Shown here in pieces: positions 32,275-40,086 of a stretch of DNA of 64,000 nucleotides. The notes under the pieces are model-generated. The model made no database searches. It saw only the letters and a program-made list of their open reading frames with translations, and had not been told where the DNA came from. Made by a program: the position numbers and the translations under genes. Every line of letters begins with the position of its first letter. Position 1 is the first letter of the stretch. Source of the stretch: E44-bin89 sp964480145 (GTDB taxonomy: Bacteria; Chloroflexota; Dehalococcoidia; Dehalococcoidales; RBG-16-60-22); the NCBI GenBank assembly GCA_964480145.1, contig CAYZOI010000001.1, positions 1 to 64,000 of the forward strand. The letters are read 5' to 3'.

Positions 32275-33789
32275 CTACTTATCCTTTCGCAAAGAGATAT
32301 TTAGAGTATGCTGAATATACTGTAAAGCTTCTTCTCTTGTGGTCACTTCTCCGGCTGCCTGCGCCTCCCGTACCGCCTCAAGTATTTCCGCGAAGCGTGG
32401 CCCCGGGCTCAGGCCGGAAAGGTTGATTAAGTCGTGACCATCCACCAGCTTTGGCGGTGCTGTCAGTTTATCTTCCTCGGCATGTCTGGCCAGCACGTGG
32501 GCTATAAGTTCCGCGTGTTCCCGCCAGTGAGCCATATCAAGGTTCTCTCCCCTCGTGGCCAGATGGTCGGCCAGGCTGAGGAAAAGGATATCAATCCCCG
32601 CCTCGCCGGCATCACGGAAGTAACGGTAAATCGCCCGGTTGGTCGGCAGGCCCTCATGGCTCATCTGCGTTGGCCGGAGGTGATACCTCACCATTATCTC
32701 CACCAGCTTTATCTCCCTGGTGCTGAACCTCAGCCTCTCCATTATATCAGCCACCGCGAGGGCGCCCTCCTGGGGGTGACCGAGGAAACGCGTCCGTCCG
32801 GTCTGCTCAACCATCTTCGTCTGCGGTTTGGCGATATCGTGCAGCAACGCTGCCAGTCGAAGCAGCGCTTTCCTGATGCTGCTGTGGCCGACTTCGCGTG
32901 AAAAGTGCTGTGCCAGTTCCAATGACCAGGGAACGGCTTCCAGAGCTTCCGCGTCAGCGTATTCCCAGTCGCCTTCTCGGAGCAGAAAATCCACCGCTTT
33001 TACCGTACGCAGCGAGTGCACAAAAACATCCCAGCAATGCTCCTTCGGCTGCGTCACCCCTTTTGTTTGCACCAGCTCGGGGAAGATACTATCCAGCAGC
33101 CCCAAATCCTCAAGAGATTCGAGGTGCCGACCCCCACCCGGCAAAACCAGCAGCCGGAGCAGTTCCTCTCTTACCCGCTCACCGGCTACGCTGCCAATAA
33201 GATGAGCATAGTGCTTGATGAGCCTTTCTGTGTCCTCGTCTATCACGAAGGAAAGCTCAGCCGCCAGGCGGACCGCCCGCAGCAGGCGGATGGGGTCATC
33301 ACCAAAAGCCGACTCACTGACCACCCTTATAACACCGCGATTGCAATCCTCCTGCCCGCCGGACGGGTCGATAAGCACCGGAGACTGCGGATTACGGAGC
33401 AGCTCTTCCATCTCGATAGCCATGGCATCTACGGTGAAGTCCCGCCGCGCCAGGTCCGGCTCAATGCCGCCTTCAATGGTGGAAAAATCGAGCTCCCGCT
33501 TCCTGTCCTCCACACTGAGCACTACCCTGCCCACGCCGTGGTCCTCATCCAGTGGCACGTATTTGCCATGCAGGTCGTCAGCCATTCTGGAGGCTACTTC
33601 AAGCGCATCATGGGCAACGGCAATATCAATATCCTCCACCTGACGCCCGAGCATCATATCACGCACCACGCCGCCGACAAGATACGCGGTTATACCACGG
33701 TCGGTAAGATAGTGGTTAACTCGTTTCAGCAGGGACAGAATGTCCGGTGCGATGTCTGTTTTCACTTCTGTCGTCACTAAAGAGTACAT
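32275..33789 (-). CDS. cca: CCA tRNA nucleotidyltransferase / polyA polymerase family, HD domain
   Basis: This 504-residue enzyme adds or repairs the 3' CCA end of tRNA, or A or CC in split systems. Residues 25-160 are the class II nucleotidyltransferase head (LVGGVVRDMMLG, VEDIDIAVAHDA, RRDFTVDAMAIEM), followed by the DDPIRLLRAVRLA neck helix, and then an HD domain with ALLHDIAKPQTK and HLRPTQMS. It is first in the cca-secD-secF-CDF run. Its ATG lies exactly seven bases after a TATAGT box, with no ribosome site, so it is probably read from a leaderless message. Nucleotide specificity is not readable by eye. Confidence 0.9.
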   Translation of the reverse strand: MYSLVTTEVKTDIAPDILSLLKRVNHYLTDRGITAYLVGGVVRDMMLGRQVEDIDIAVAHDALEVASRMADDLHGKYVPLDEDHGVGRVVLSVEDRKRELDFSTIEGGIEPDLARRDFTVDAMAIEMEELLRNPQSPVLIDPSGGQEDCNRGVIRVVSESAFGDDPIRLLRAVRLAAELSFVIDEDTERLIKHYAHLIGSVAGERVREELLRLLVLPGGGRHLESLEDLGLLDSIFPELVQTKGVTQPKEHCWDVFVHSLRTVKAVDFLLREGDWEYADAEALEAVPWSLELAQHFSREVGHSSIRKALLRLAALLHDIAKPQTKMVEQTGRTRFLGHPQEGALAVADIMERLRFSTREIKLVEIMVRYHLRPTQMSHEGLPTNRAIYRYFRDAGEAGIDILFLSLADHLATRGENLDMAHWREHAELIAHVLARHAEEDKLTAPPKLVDGHDLINLSGLSPGPRFAEILEAVREAQAAGEVTTREEALQYIQHTLNISLRKDK

Positions 33790-33796
33790 CCGTTAA

Positions 33797-33825
33797 ACTA
33801 TACTGGAAGCGGCGTATTTTATCAA
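33797..33825 (-). promoter_or_regulatory. Leaderless promoter of cca
   Basis: On the minus strand TTGATA (33825-33820), 17 bases, and TATAGT (33802-33797) are followed by seven bases and then the cca ATG, so transcription should begin at or next to the A of the start codon. Confidence 0.78.
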
Positions 33826-33836
33826 GTCTGGCTAGC

Positions 33837-33866
33837 TTGACGCTGGCCTTTGAAGTTGGTTAAGAT
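33837..33866 (+). promoter_or_regulatory. Leaderless promoter of MFS-sir2
   Basis: TTGACG (33837-33842), 18 bases, and TAAGAT (33861-33866) are followed by six bases and the ATG at 33873. It is back to back with the cca promoter in an 83-base divergent region. Confidence 0.7.
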
Positions 33867-33872
33867 GGGCCA

Positions 33873-35183
33873 ATGGTAGTCAGAGATTCCCGATTTTCCT
33901 ACGCTTGGGTCATTGTCGGCATCGTCGTTATCAGCATGACATTGATTTATGGCATCAGGCATTCCTTCGCCGTCTTTTTCCCTTCCATTCTGGAAGAATT
34001 CGGCTGGAGCCGCGGCAGCACTGCCTTCATGCTTTCCCTGAACCTGCTGGTATATGGTTTTCTGGCGCCCCTCGCCGGCAGCCTCGGCGACCGCTGGAAG
34101 CCGCAACGCGTCATGCCCATCGGCCTCATCGTTCTGGGTCTGGCAACGGTGGGCTGCGCCTTTGCCCGCGAGCTGTGGCATTTCTATTTGCTCCTCGGCG
34201 TTGTGGCCGCAATCGGCATGTCCTTCGCCGGCTGGCCACTGCTGGGTCCGGCGCTGGCCAACTGGTTTTCCCGGAAGCGAGGACTGGCCATGGGGCTGGC
34301 ACAGACGGGGGCCGGCCTCAGTTTCACCTACGGTTTGTACGCCGACTTCGCCATATCGCAGCTGGGCTGGCGCCACGCCTATTTCGTGCTGGCGGGCACG
34401 CTCTGGGTAATACTCCTGCCTCTCTACTTCCTCTTCTTCCGCTTCCGCCCGGAGGGCAAAGGATTAAAAGCCTACGGCGCGGACGAAATTGCACTGGCCA
34501 AAGATGAAGCACCTGAAGCGCCTGAAAGCAAACAGGCCCTATCAGGCGACTGGACTCTCAGGCAGGCAATCGGTACCTATCAGCTCTGGCTGCTGATGCT
34601 GACTTATTTCCTCTTCTGGGGCATCGGCGCCTACATGGTAATCGCGCACCAAGTAAAGTTCGCCGAGGATGTTGGCTACAGCAGCACCTTTGCCACCTCA
34701 ATCTTTGCCCTTTACGGCTTCAGCCTGATGGGGGGGAACCTTTCCGGTGGCATATCAGACCGTATCGGTCGGGAGATGACAATTACGCTGGCCTCCTCGT
34801 TGACGATTATTGCCCTTATCGCTCTGGTTTCAGTCCAAGACACTTCCCAGCCGTGGCTTCTCTATATCTACGCCGTCTGCTTCGGTTACGGAGGCGGCTT
34901 TTTCACTCCCACCATGACCGCCGGCGCGGCGGATATCTTCCACGGGAAGCACTTTGGCGCCATCGCCGGCATACTGCTTACCGGTATGGGAATCGGCGGG
35001 GTGATTGGGCCATGGCTGGGTGGCTTAATATACGATATTACCGGCAGCTATACATTCGCTTTTTTCCTCTGTATGACAGCCTTTGCCCTGGCCTGCACCG
35101 CGTTCTGGATTGCCGCACCGCGAAACGCAGACAAACTGAATGTGAAAATGATGAAAATATCCGCAACACCCGACCGGCGTTAA
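33873..35183 (+). CDS. MFS transporter (OFA/monocarboxylate type)
   Basis: This 436-residue major facilitator has twelve hydrophobic helices and a central loop at about residues 200-225. The start RFSYAWVIVGIVVISMTLIYGIRHSFAVFFPSI-like region, the GSLGDRWKPQRVM loop and the repeated GGISDRIGREMT loop match the oxalate:formate/monocarboxylate group, suggesting an organic anion substrate. The substrate is an inference. No ribosome site precedes the ATG, which lies six bases after the -10 box. The Sir2 gene follows four bases after the stop. Confidence 0.87.
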   Translation: MVVRDSRFSYAWVIVGIVVISMTLIYGIRHSFAVFFPSILEEFGWSRGSTAFMLSLNLLVYGFLAPLAGSLGDRWKPQRVMPIGLIVLGLATVGCAFARELWHFYLLLGVVAAIGMSFAGWPLLGPALANWFSRKRGLAMGLAQTGAGLSFTYGLYADFAISQLGWRHAYFVLAGTLWVILLPLYFLFFRFRPEGKGLKAYGADEIALAKDEAPEAPESKQALSGDWTLRQAIGTYQLWLLMLTYFLFWGIGAYMVIAHQVKFAEDVGYSSTFATSIFALYGFSLMGGNLSGGISDRIGREMTITLASSLTIIALIALVSVQDTSQPWLLYIYAVCFGYGGGFFTPTMTAGAADIFHGKHFGAIAGILLTGMGIGGVIGPWLGGLIYDITGSYTFAFFLCMTAFALACTAFWIAAPRNADKLNVKMMKISATPDRR

Positions 35184-35187
35184 TGCC

Positions 35188-35988
35188 ATGTTATTCCAGA
35201 GTGATAAGCCAGTAGACAACCGGACTTTAGACCAGCTCGCCGAACGGGCGGCAGCACTGGTTGCCGGGGCGGAAAAAATCGTGGTTTTCACCGGCGCCGG
35301 CGTCAGCACCGAATCGGGCATACCTGATTTCCGCAGCCCGGGCGGTATCTGGGACCGCTTTGACCCGGATGATTTTACCTACCAGAAGTTCATCAGCAGT
35401 GCCAGTGCCCGGCAAAGACAGTGGCAGTTGCTCTGGAAAGAGCACCTGACGGAGACAGTGAAGCCAAATCTCGCCCACCATGCCATTGCCGAGCTACACA
35501 GATTAAATAAACTCGACTGCGTGATTACCCAGAACGTGGACAGTCTGCACCAGGTCGCCGGAGTCCCGGATGATAAGGTGTTCGAGCTTCACGGCAGCAT
35601 GCGCCGGGTAATCTGCCTGCAGTGCCACCGGAGGTACACTATGCCGGAAGTCAAAGAGCGACTGGATGCCGGCGAGGAAGTCCCTGATTGCGAGGCATGC
35701 CACGGTATACTGAAACCGGATATCGTACTCTTCGGGGAGATGCTGCCGGACGAAGTATTTTCAGAAGCAGCCTCCCGTGCCGAGAATTGCGACCTTTTCA
35801 TCGTCGTCGGTTCCAGCCTGGTCGTCTATCCCGCGGCGCTGCTGCCGAGCTACGCCACCGATGCCGGTACCGAGCTGATAATCATAAACCTGAGCGAAAC
35901 GCCCATGGACCAGCAGGCGAGCATAATTATCAGGGCCAAGGCTGGAGAAGCGATGTCACGAATAATGCGGAAGCTTGCCGGGAAATGA
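35188..35988 (+). CDS. Sir2-family NAD-dependent protein deacylase
   Basis: Sirtuins remove acyl groups from lysines using NAD+. The 266-residue protein has the NAD motif GAGVSTESGIPDFRS, the catalytic TQNVDSLHQVAG and FELHGSMRRV (active-site His), a zinc site with CLQCHRRY and CEACHGILKPDIVLFGE, and VVGSSLVVYPA. No Ala-Tyr-Arg desuccinylase pattern is noticeable; class assignment is not certain. It is coupled to the MFS gene, four bases after its stop and without a ribosome site of its own. Confidence 0.94.
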   Translation: MLFQSDKPVDNRTLDQLAERAAALVAGAEKIVVFTGAGVSTESGIPDFRSPGGIWDRFDPDDFTYQKFISSASARQRQWQLLWKEHLTETVKPNLAHHAIAELHRLNKLDCVITQNVDSLHQVAGVPDDKVFELHGSMRRVICLQCHRRYTMPEVKERLDAGEEVPDCEACHGILKPDIVLFGEMLPDEVFSEAASRAENCDLFIVVGSSLVVYPAALLPSYATDAGTELIIINLSETPMDQQASIIIRAKAGEAMSRIMRKLAGK

Positions 35989-35992
35989 ACGG

Positions 35993-36021
35993 TTGAATTG
36001 ACGCCACTCTTCAACTATAAT
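35993..36021 (+). promoter_or_regulatory. Promoter of meaB-acd
   Basis: TTGAAT (35993-35998), a 17-base spacer and TATAAT (36016-36021) predict a leader of about 34 bases before the meaB ATG at 36062. Confidence 0.65.
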
Positions 36022-36061
36022 TTAGTGGCTCTTAAATTTAACGCCTTTTAATGTCCTGTTA

Positions 36062-37036
36062 ATGAAAGCTAAACTTGCCAGCAAAGTGCTTTCCGGCGAT
36101 ACCATCGCCGCCGCCAAGCTCATCAGTGGCATAGCCGACGAAGCGCCCGGCGCCTTCGAGGAGATGAGCCACATCTATCCCCATACCGGAAAAGCGTACA
36201 TCATTGGCGTTACCGGCTCACCGGGTGCCGGCAAGAGCACCCTGACCAGCAACCTCATCGGCCATTTTCGCAAAGAGCCCATGACCATCGGCGTTATCGC
36301 CATTGACCCGACGAGCGCCTTCACCGGCGGAGCATTGCTGGGTGACCGAATCAGGATGCAGCAGCACGGCGAGGATAAAGACGTCTTCATCCGCAGCCTA
36401 GCGACACGAGGTTTGCAGGGCGGTCTGGCCAAAGCCACCATCGAGACCATTCACATCATGGACGCGATGGGCAAAGACATCATCCTTGTTGAGACCGTTG
36501 GTTCAGGGCAGATAGAAATAGACATCACCAGAGTGGCCGATACCACCCTGTTCGTCATGACACCGGAGGCCGGCGACGCCATTCAGATGATGAAAGCGGG
36601 CATCCTGGAAGCCACCGATATTTTTGTCATCAACAAGGCAGACAGGGGAAATGCCGACATTATCCAGACCGACCTCCAGACAATGCTCTCGATGAGGAAC
36701 TGGCTTCCTGACGAATGGCAGCCCGGCATAGTCTTCACCGAAGCCATCTATGACAAGGGTACCGCAGAGCTGGCGGCTGAAATATCCAGGCACCGGGAGC
36801 ACCTCACCGTAACCGGCGAGCTGCAGAAACGGAAGAAACTGAGATTGAGGCTGGAGCTGATGGAAACGGTGGAAGGGCTCATCAAAGACAGCATCGCCAA
36901 CATCGACCAAGGCAAGTATCTGGACAAGCTGATTGACGAGCTGCTCAAGGGAAAATTAAACCCTCAGGCGGCGGCACAACAGCTGGTCAAAAGACTGGCC
37001 AGCGACCTTGGCCACGTTAAAAATAACCCGCAGTAG
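36062..37036 (+). CDS. meaB: MeaB/ArgK-type P-loop GTPase
   Basis: MeaB-type G proteins protect and reload B12-dependent acyl-CoA mutases such as methylmalonyl-CoA mutase. The 324-residue protein has GVTGSPGAGKSTLT (P-loop), VIAIDPTSAFTGGALLGDRIRM, VETVGSGQIEIDI and the nucleotide motif NKADRG. The more usual VETVGVGQSE is varied to VETVGSGQIE here. No mutase subunit is in the window. No ribosome site is visible before the ATG. It is followed 19 bases later by an acyl-CoA dehydrogenase, supporting a role in acyl-CoA metabolism. Confidence 0.9.
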   Translation: MKAKLASKVLSGDTIAAAKLISGIADEAPGAFEEMSHIYPHTGKAYIIGVTGSPGAGKSTLTSNLIGHFRKEPMTIGVIAIDPTSAFTGGALLGDRIRMQQHGEDKDVFIRSLATRGLQGGLAKATIETIHIMDAMGKDIILVETVGSGQIEIDITRVADTTLFVMTPEAGDAIQMMKAGILEATDIFVINKADRGNADIIQTDLQTMLSMRNWLPDEWQPGIVFTEAIYDKGTAELAAEISRHREHLTVTGELQKRKKLRLRLELMETVEGLIKDSIANIDQGKYLDKLIDELLKGKLNPQAAAQQLVKRLASDLGHVKNNPQ

Positions 37037-37055
37037 ACTTCGTTAGGAGGCAGAG

Positions 37056-38201
37056 ATGGATTTTTCCCTGACCGAAGAGCAGAAGATGCTCAAAGCAATG
37101 GTCGCCGATTTTGCTGCCAAGGAACTGGAGCCAATTGCCGCTCAAATCGATGAAGAGTCCAGGTTCCCTGCGGAAAGCATTCCGAAGATGGCGAGGCTCG
37201 GACTCCCCGGGGTCGGTTTTCCCGAGGAGTACGGCGGCAGCGGCGGCGGTGCCACCGAGTTCTGCCTCGTTATCGAGGAAATCAGTCACGCCTGTGCTGC
37301 CACCGCCGCTATTCTCCTGGCCAGCTCCGGCCTGGTTGCAGAACCGGTCTTTATGCACGGCAGTGAATCGCAGAAAAAACGTTTTGTATCCCCCATCGCC
37401 AGTGGTCAGATGCTTGGCGCTTTCGCGCTGACGGAAGCGGGCGCGGGCAGCGACCCCGCCGCAATGGAGACCACCGCCACCCCCAAAGATAACGGCTATA
37501 TTCTCAACGGCACCAAGATTTTCATCACCAATGGCGCTGAAGCCGGCCTCATCCTGGTTTTCGCCACCACTGATAAATCGCTGCGCCACAAAGGGGTTAC
37601 CGCCTTTGTCGTGGAAAAAGACACCCCCGGTCTTTCCGTGGGCAAACACGAGCACAAGATGGGCATACGGGGGTCATCAACCGTGGAGCTGGTTTTCGAG
37701 GACTGTTTTGTGCCTGAAGAAAATCGCCTCGGCAACGAAGGTGACGGTTTCAGAATCGCCATCAGCACCATAGACGCCAGCCGGGTCGTGGTCGCCGCTC
37801 AGGCGCTGGGCATCGCCCAGGCAGCTTTTGATCGTGCACTGGCGTACGCCAAAGAACGACAGCAGTTCGGCCAGCCGATAATCAATTTCCAGGCGATTCA
37901 GTGGATGCTGGCCGATATGGCCACGCAGATTGATGCCGCCAGGCTGCTTATCTACCGCGCCGCTTACCTGCAGGACCAGGGTCAGCCTTTCATCAAAGAG
38001 GCATCAATGGCCAAGGTCTATGCCGCGGAGACCTCCTCGTTCGTGACCAACAAAGCCATCCAGATATTCGGCGGCTACGGCTACGTTAAGGAATACCCGG
38101 TGGAACGTTATCTGAGAGATGCCAAAATCACCGAAATCTACGAGGGCACCTCCGAGATGCAGCGCATGACCATTGCCCGTCAGCTTATGAAAGAAGGGTG
38201 A
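37056..38201 (+). CDS. Acyl-CoA dehydrogenase (second copy)
   Basis: This 381-residue FAD enzyme is a paralogue of the one at 13.7-14.9 kb. It shows AFALTEAGAGSDPAAMET, GTKIFITNGAEAG, GIRGSSTVELVFEDCFVP, QIFGGYGYVKEYPVERYLRDAKI and the IYEGTSEM segment with the catalytic glutamate. A TTAGGAGG site lies before the ATG. It follows meaB. Electrons should go to EtfAB. Substrate is unknown; the HEHKMGIRGSST pattern is common in short-chain enzymes. Confidence 0.95.
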   Translation: MDFSLTEEQKMLKAMVADFAAKELEPIAAQIDEESRFPAESIPKMARLGLPGVGFPEEYGGSGGGATEFCLVIEEISHACAATAAILLASSGLVAEPVFMHGSESQKKRFVSPIASGQMLGAFALTEAGAGSDPAAMETTATPKDNGYILNGTKIFITNGAEAGLILVFATTDKSLRHKGVTAFVVEKDTPGLSVGKHEHKMGIRGSSTVELVFEDCFVPEENRLGNEGDGFRIAISTIDASRVVVAAQALGIAQAAFDRALAYAKERQQFGQPIINFQAIQWMLADMATQIDAARLLIYRAAYLQDQGQPFIKEASMAKVYAAETSSFVTNKAIQIFGGYGYVKEYPVERYLRDAKITEIYEGTSEMQRMTIARQLMKEG

Positions 38202-38212
38202 GGGAGAGGCGA

Positions 38213-38374
38213 TTATCCCTTCTTGTCCAGTCCCTTTTCCTTCATCATTGCCTTGGTTCGCTTGCTTATCTCATCAGCTTTGGCAAGCAGCCATATCATG
38301 ATACCCAGACATAGAAGGAAAATGCCAACGCCGATGGGCCCTGTCCAGAACAGAATAAGTCACAAGTTGTCCAT
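38213..38374 (-). pseudogene. Small membrane-protein frame with in-frame TGA at codon 5
   Basis: A 53-codon frame begins ATG-GAC-AAC-TTG and meets TGA at codon 5 (38362-38360), then stays open as LILFWTGPIGVGIF, LLCLGIMIWLLAKADE and a basic tail ISKRTKAMMKEKGLDKKG. GGGGGAAGAG lies before the ATG. The rest looks like a genuine one- or two-helix membrane protein with charged tail. The likely original codon is TGG, so this is a recent nonsense change or a base error. It follows the DUF35 gene on the same strand. Recoding is unlikely because TGA is used as an ordinary stop nearby. Confidence 0.55.
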
Positions 38375-38394
38375 CTCTTCCCCCTTATTTTAGT

Positions 38395-38811
38395 CTAAAC
38401 CTCCAGAACAAAGGCAGGGCTGGCGCCCTCTCCGGCGGAATACTTATCGCCGGCGAAAACACTGGTCTCGGTCATTTTGACCTTTTTACCCATCAGCGCT
38501 TCCATGGTCGTCTTCTCCGGTGCAACGCCGACCAGGTTGCCCATTATCCAGGGCCCTTCGTCAAGCTCAACCAGCAGAATGGTATAGGGCACTTCGTCCT
38601 CGCGCCCTTCGGCGGCAACGTTACAGGTGGTAAAGGTCTGTATCTTGCCGTTGCCTTTCAGTTCCATAACCTCCAGGTCCGGACTGGCACAGCTGCGGCA
38701 TACCATCTTGGGAGGCACGGTCACGATGCCACAATTCTCACACTTCAATCCCAGCAGTTTGTTCTGCTTCAGCGCTTCGCTGTATTCTTTATAGCTCAGC
38801 TTATATTCCAT
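38395..38811 (-). CDS. Zn-ribbon OB-fold (DUF35) acyl-CoA-associated protein
   Basis: This 138-residue protein is a DUF35/ChsH2-like protein: an N-terminal helix (LSYKEYSEALKQNKLLG), a rubredoxin-like zinc ribbon (LKCENCG and CRSCAS), then an OB fold (GNGKIQTFTTCNV, PYTILLVELDEGPWIMGNLVG). Such proteins accompany thiolases and bind acyl-CoA so as to bring substrates to the partner. The thiolase gene is 29 bases upstream on the same strand, and GGAGG precedes the start. The pair most likely forms a single complex. Confidence 0.9.
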   Translation of the reverse strand: MEYKLSYKEYSEALKQNKLLGLKCENCGIVTVPPKMVCRSCASPDLEVMELKGNGKIQTFTTCNVAAEGREDEVPYTILLVELDEGPWIMGNLVGVAPEKTTMEALMGKKVKMTETSVFAGDKYSAGEGASPAFVLEV

Positions 38812-38840
38812 CTTGGCCTCCAGATATTAAACAATTCTTA

Positions 38841-40019
38841 TTACCAGCCCCGCTGGAAAATCATATTGACCAGCGTGCAGCCATCCCCGCCCAGGGTATC
38901 AGTCATGCCGACCCTGGCGCCCTCAACCTGACGCTCCGGCTCCACCTCTCCCCTCAGCTGCTTGGCTATCTCATAAACCTGTCCGGCACCGGTGGCACCG
39001 ATGGGATGCCCTTTCGATTTCAGCCCGCCGGAAGGATTGATAGCAACTTTTCCGCCGATGCCGGCCTCGCCCTTCACCCAGGCCTCACCAGACGTACCGA
39101 AATCGAAAAAGCCGAGACTCTCGGCAGAGATGAGGCTGGCGATGCTGAAACAGTCGTGTAGCTCGCAGATATCGATATCCCCGGGTTTGACTCCGGCCAT
39201 GTCGTAAGCCTGCTGTGCGGATAATTCCCTGGACCTGAATCGCGGCAGGTACTCCTGCTGGTTGGCCAGAGTTCCGTTGGAAGCCTGTCCCGTGCCGATG
39301 ACGAAAACCGGCTTATCGGTCAGTTTCTTAGCGGCCTCCTCCGATGCCAACACCAGAGCAGCGGCGCCATCGGAAAACGGGCAGCAGTCATGCAACTGTA
39401 TCGGCGTGCTCACCATGAAAGATTTCAGCACCGCCTCCATGGTCACCTCTTTGCGCAGATGTGCCTTCGGGTTGAACATGCCATGCTTGTAAGACTGCAA
39501 TGAAACGGCGGCCATTTGCTCCTTCAACTTCGGCAGCGGTATGCCGTATTTCGCCGAGTACAGGTGAGCCAGCATGGCGAAGACGGCCGGAAAGGTCAGG
39601 CCCGAGGCAAACTCGTAGCGTGAATCACTGAACATGGCAAAAGTGCGCGTGGCCAGCGGTGTTCCCATGGTGGCCGCCCGCTCCACGCCACCGGTCAGAA
39701 CCACGTCATAGAAACCGGAAGCCACCCACATCCAGGCATCCCGCACCGCCATGCTCGCCGAGGCGCAAGCGCCTTCATATCGATTGGCCGGCACGTTAAA
39801 GCAGCCGATGTTCTCGGCAGCAAAAGCCTGTACCGAGCCCTGTCCTTCCGTAAAATCCCCCAGCGCGTTGCCCAGGAAAAGGGCCTGAATATCTTTCGGC
39901 TTCAGATTTGATTCCGCGAGCGCTTCCGCAGCCGCTTCGGCAAAGAGCTCAACACTCGTTTTTTCCTGCGGGCCGCTGAAGTTCGTTTCCCCCACGCCAA
40001 CTACCGCTACTTTGCGCAT
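38841..40019 (-). CDS. Thiolase-family acetyl-CoA acyltransferase (SCP-x-like)
   Basis: This 392-residue thiolase forms or cleaves a carbon-carbon bond in acyl-CoA. The nucleophilic Cys lies in NRYEGACASASMAVRDA near residue 86, the catalytic His in HDCFSIASL and GHPIGATGAGQVYE, and GGDGCTLVN ends the fold. The pattern resembles archaeal and SCP-x thiolases, which lack the classical biosynthetic motifs and need a DUF35 partner, encoded next. AGGAGG is before the ATG at 40019. Direction is not fixed by sequence; beta-oxidation fits the nearby dehydrogenases. Confidence 0.92.
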   Translation of the reverse strand: MRKVAVVGVGETNFSGPQEKTSVELFAEAAAEALAESNLKPKDIQALFLGNALGDFTEGQGSVQAFAAENIGCFNVPANRYEGACASASMAVRDAWMWVASGFYDVVLTGGVERAATMGTPLATRTFAMFSDSRYEFASGLTFPAVFAMLAHLYSAKYGIPLPKLKEQMAAVSLQSYKHGMFNPKAHLRKEVTMEAVLKSFMVSTPIQLHDCCPFSDGAAALVLASEEAAKKLTDKPVFVIGTGQASNGTLANQQEYLPRFRSRELSAQQAYDMAGVKPGDIDICELHDCFSIASLISAESLGFFDFGTSGEAWVKGEAGIGGKVAINPSGGLKSKGHPIGATGAGQVYEIAKQLRGEVEPERQVEGARVGMTDTLGGDGCTLVNMIFQRGW

Positions 40020-40086
40020 ATCTCCCCTCCTGTTCAAAGTCTCCCTCTAAATATAACTTACAATATTCCCGATATACCGTCAAACG

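Noticed and set aside
35188..35988. Sir2 with HerA as an anti-phage pair
   Set aside because: The two genes are about 11 kb apart in different operons, and this Sir2 is a standard zinc-containing deacylase without extra domains.
38360..38362. TGA read as selenocysteine or Trp
   Set aside because: No hairpin of the SECIS type follows at the right distance, and TGA is used as a normal stop by neighbouring genes, so recoding is not supported.
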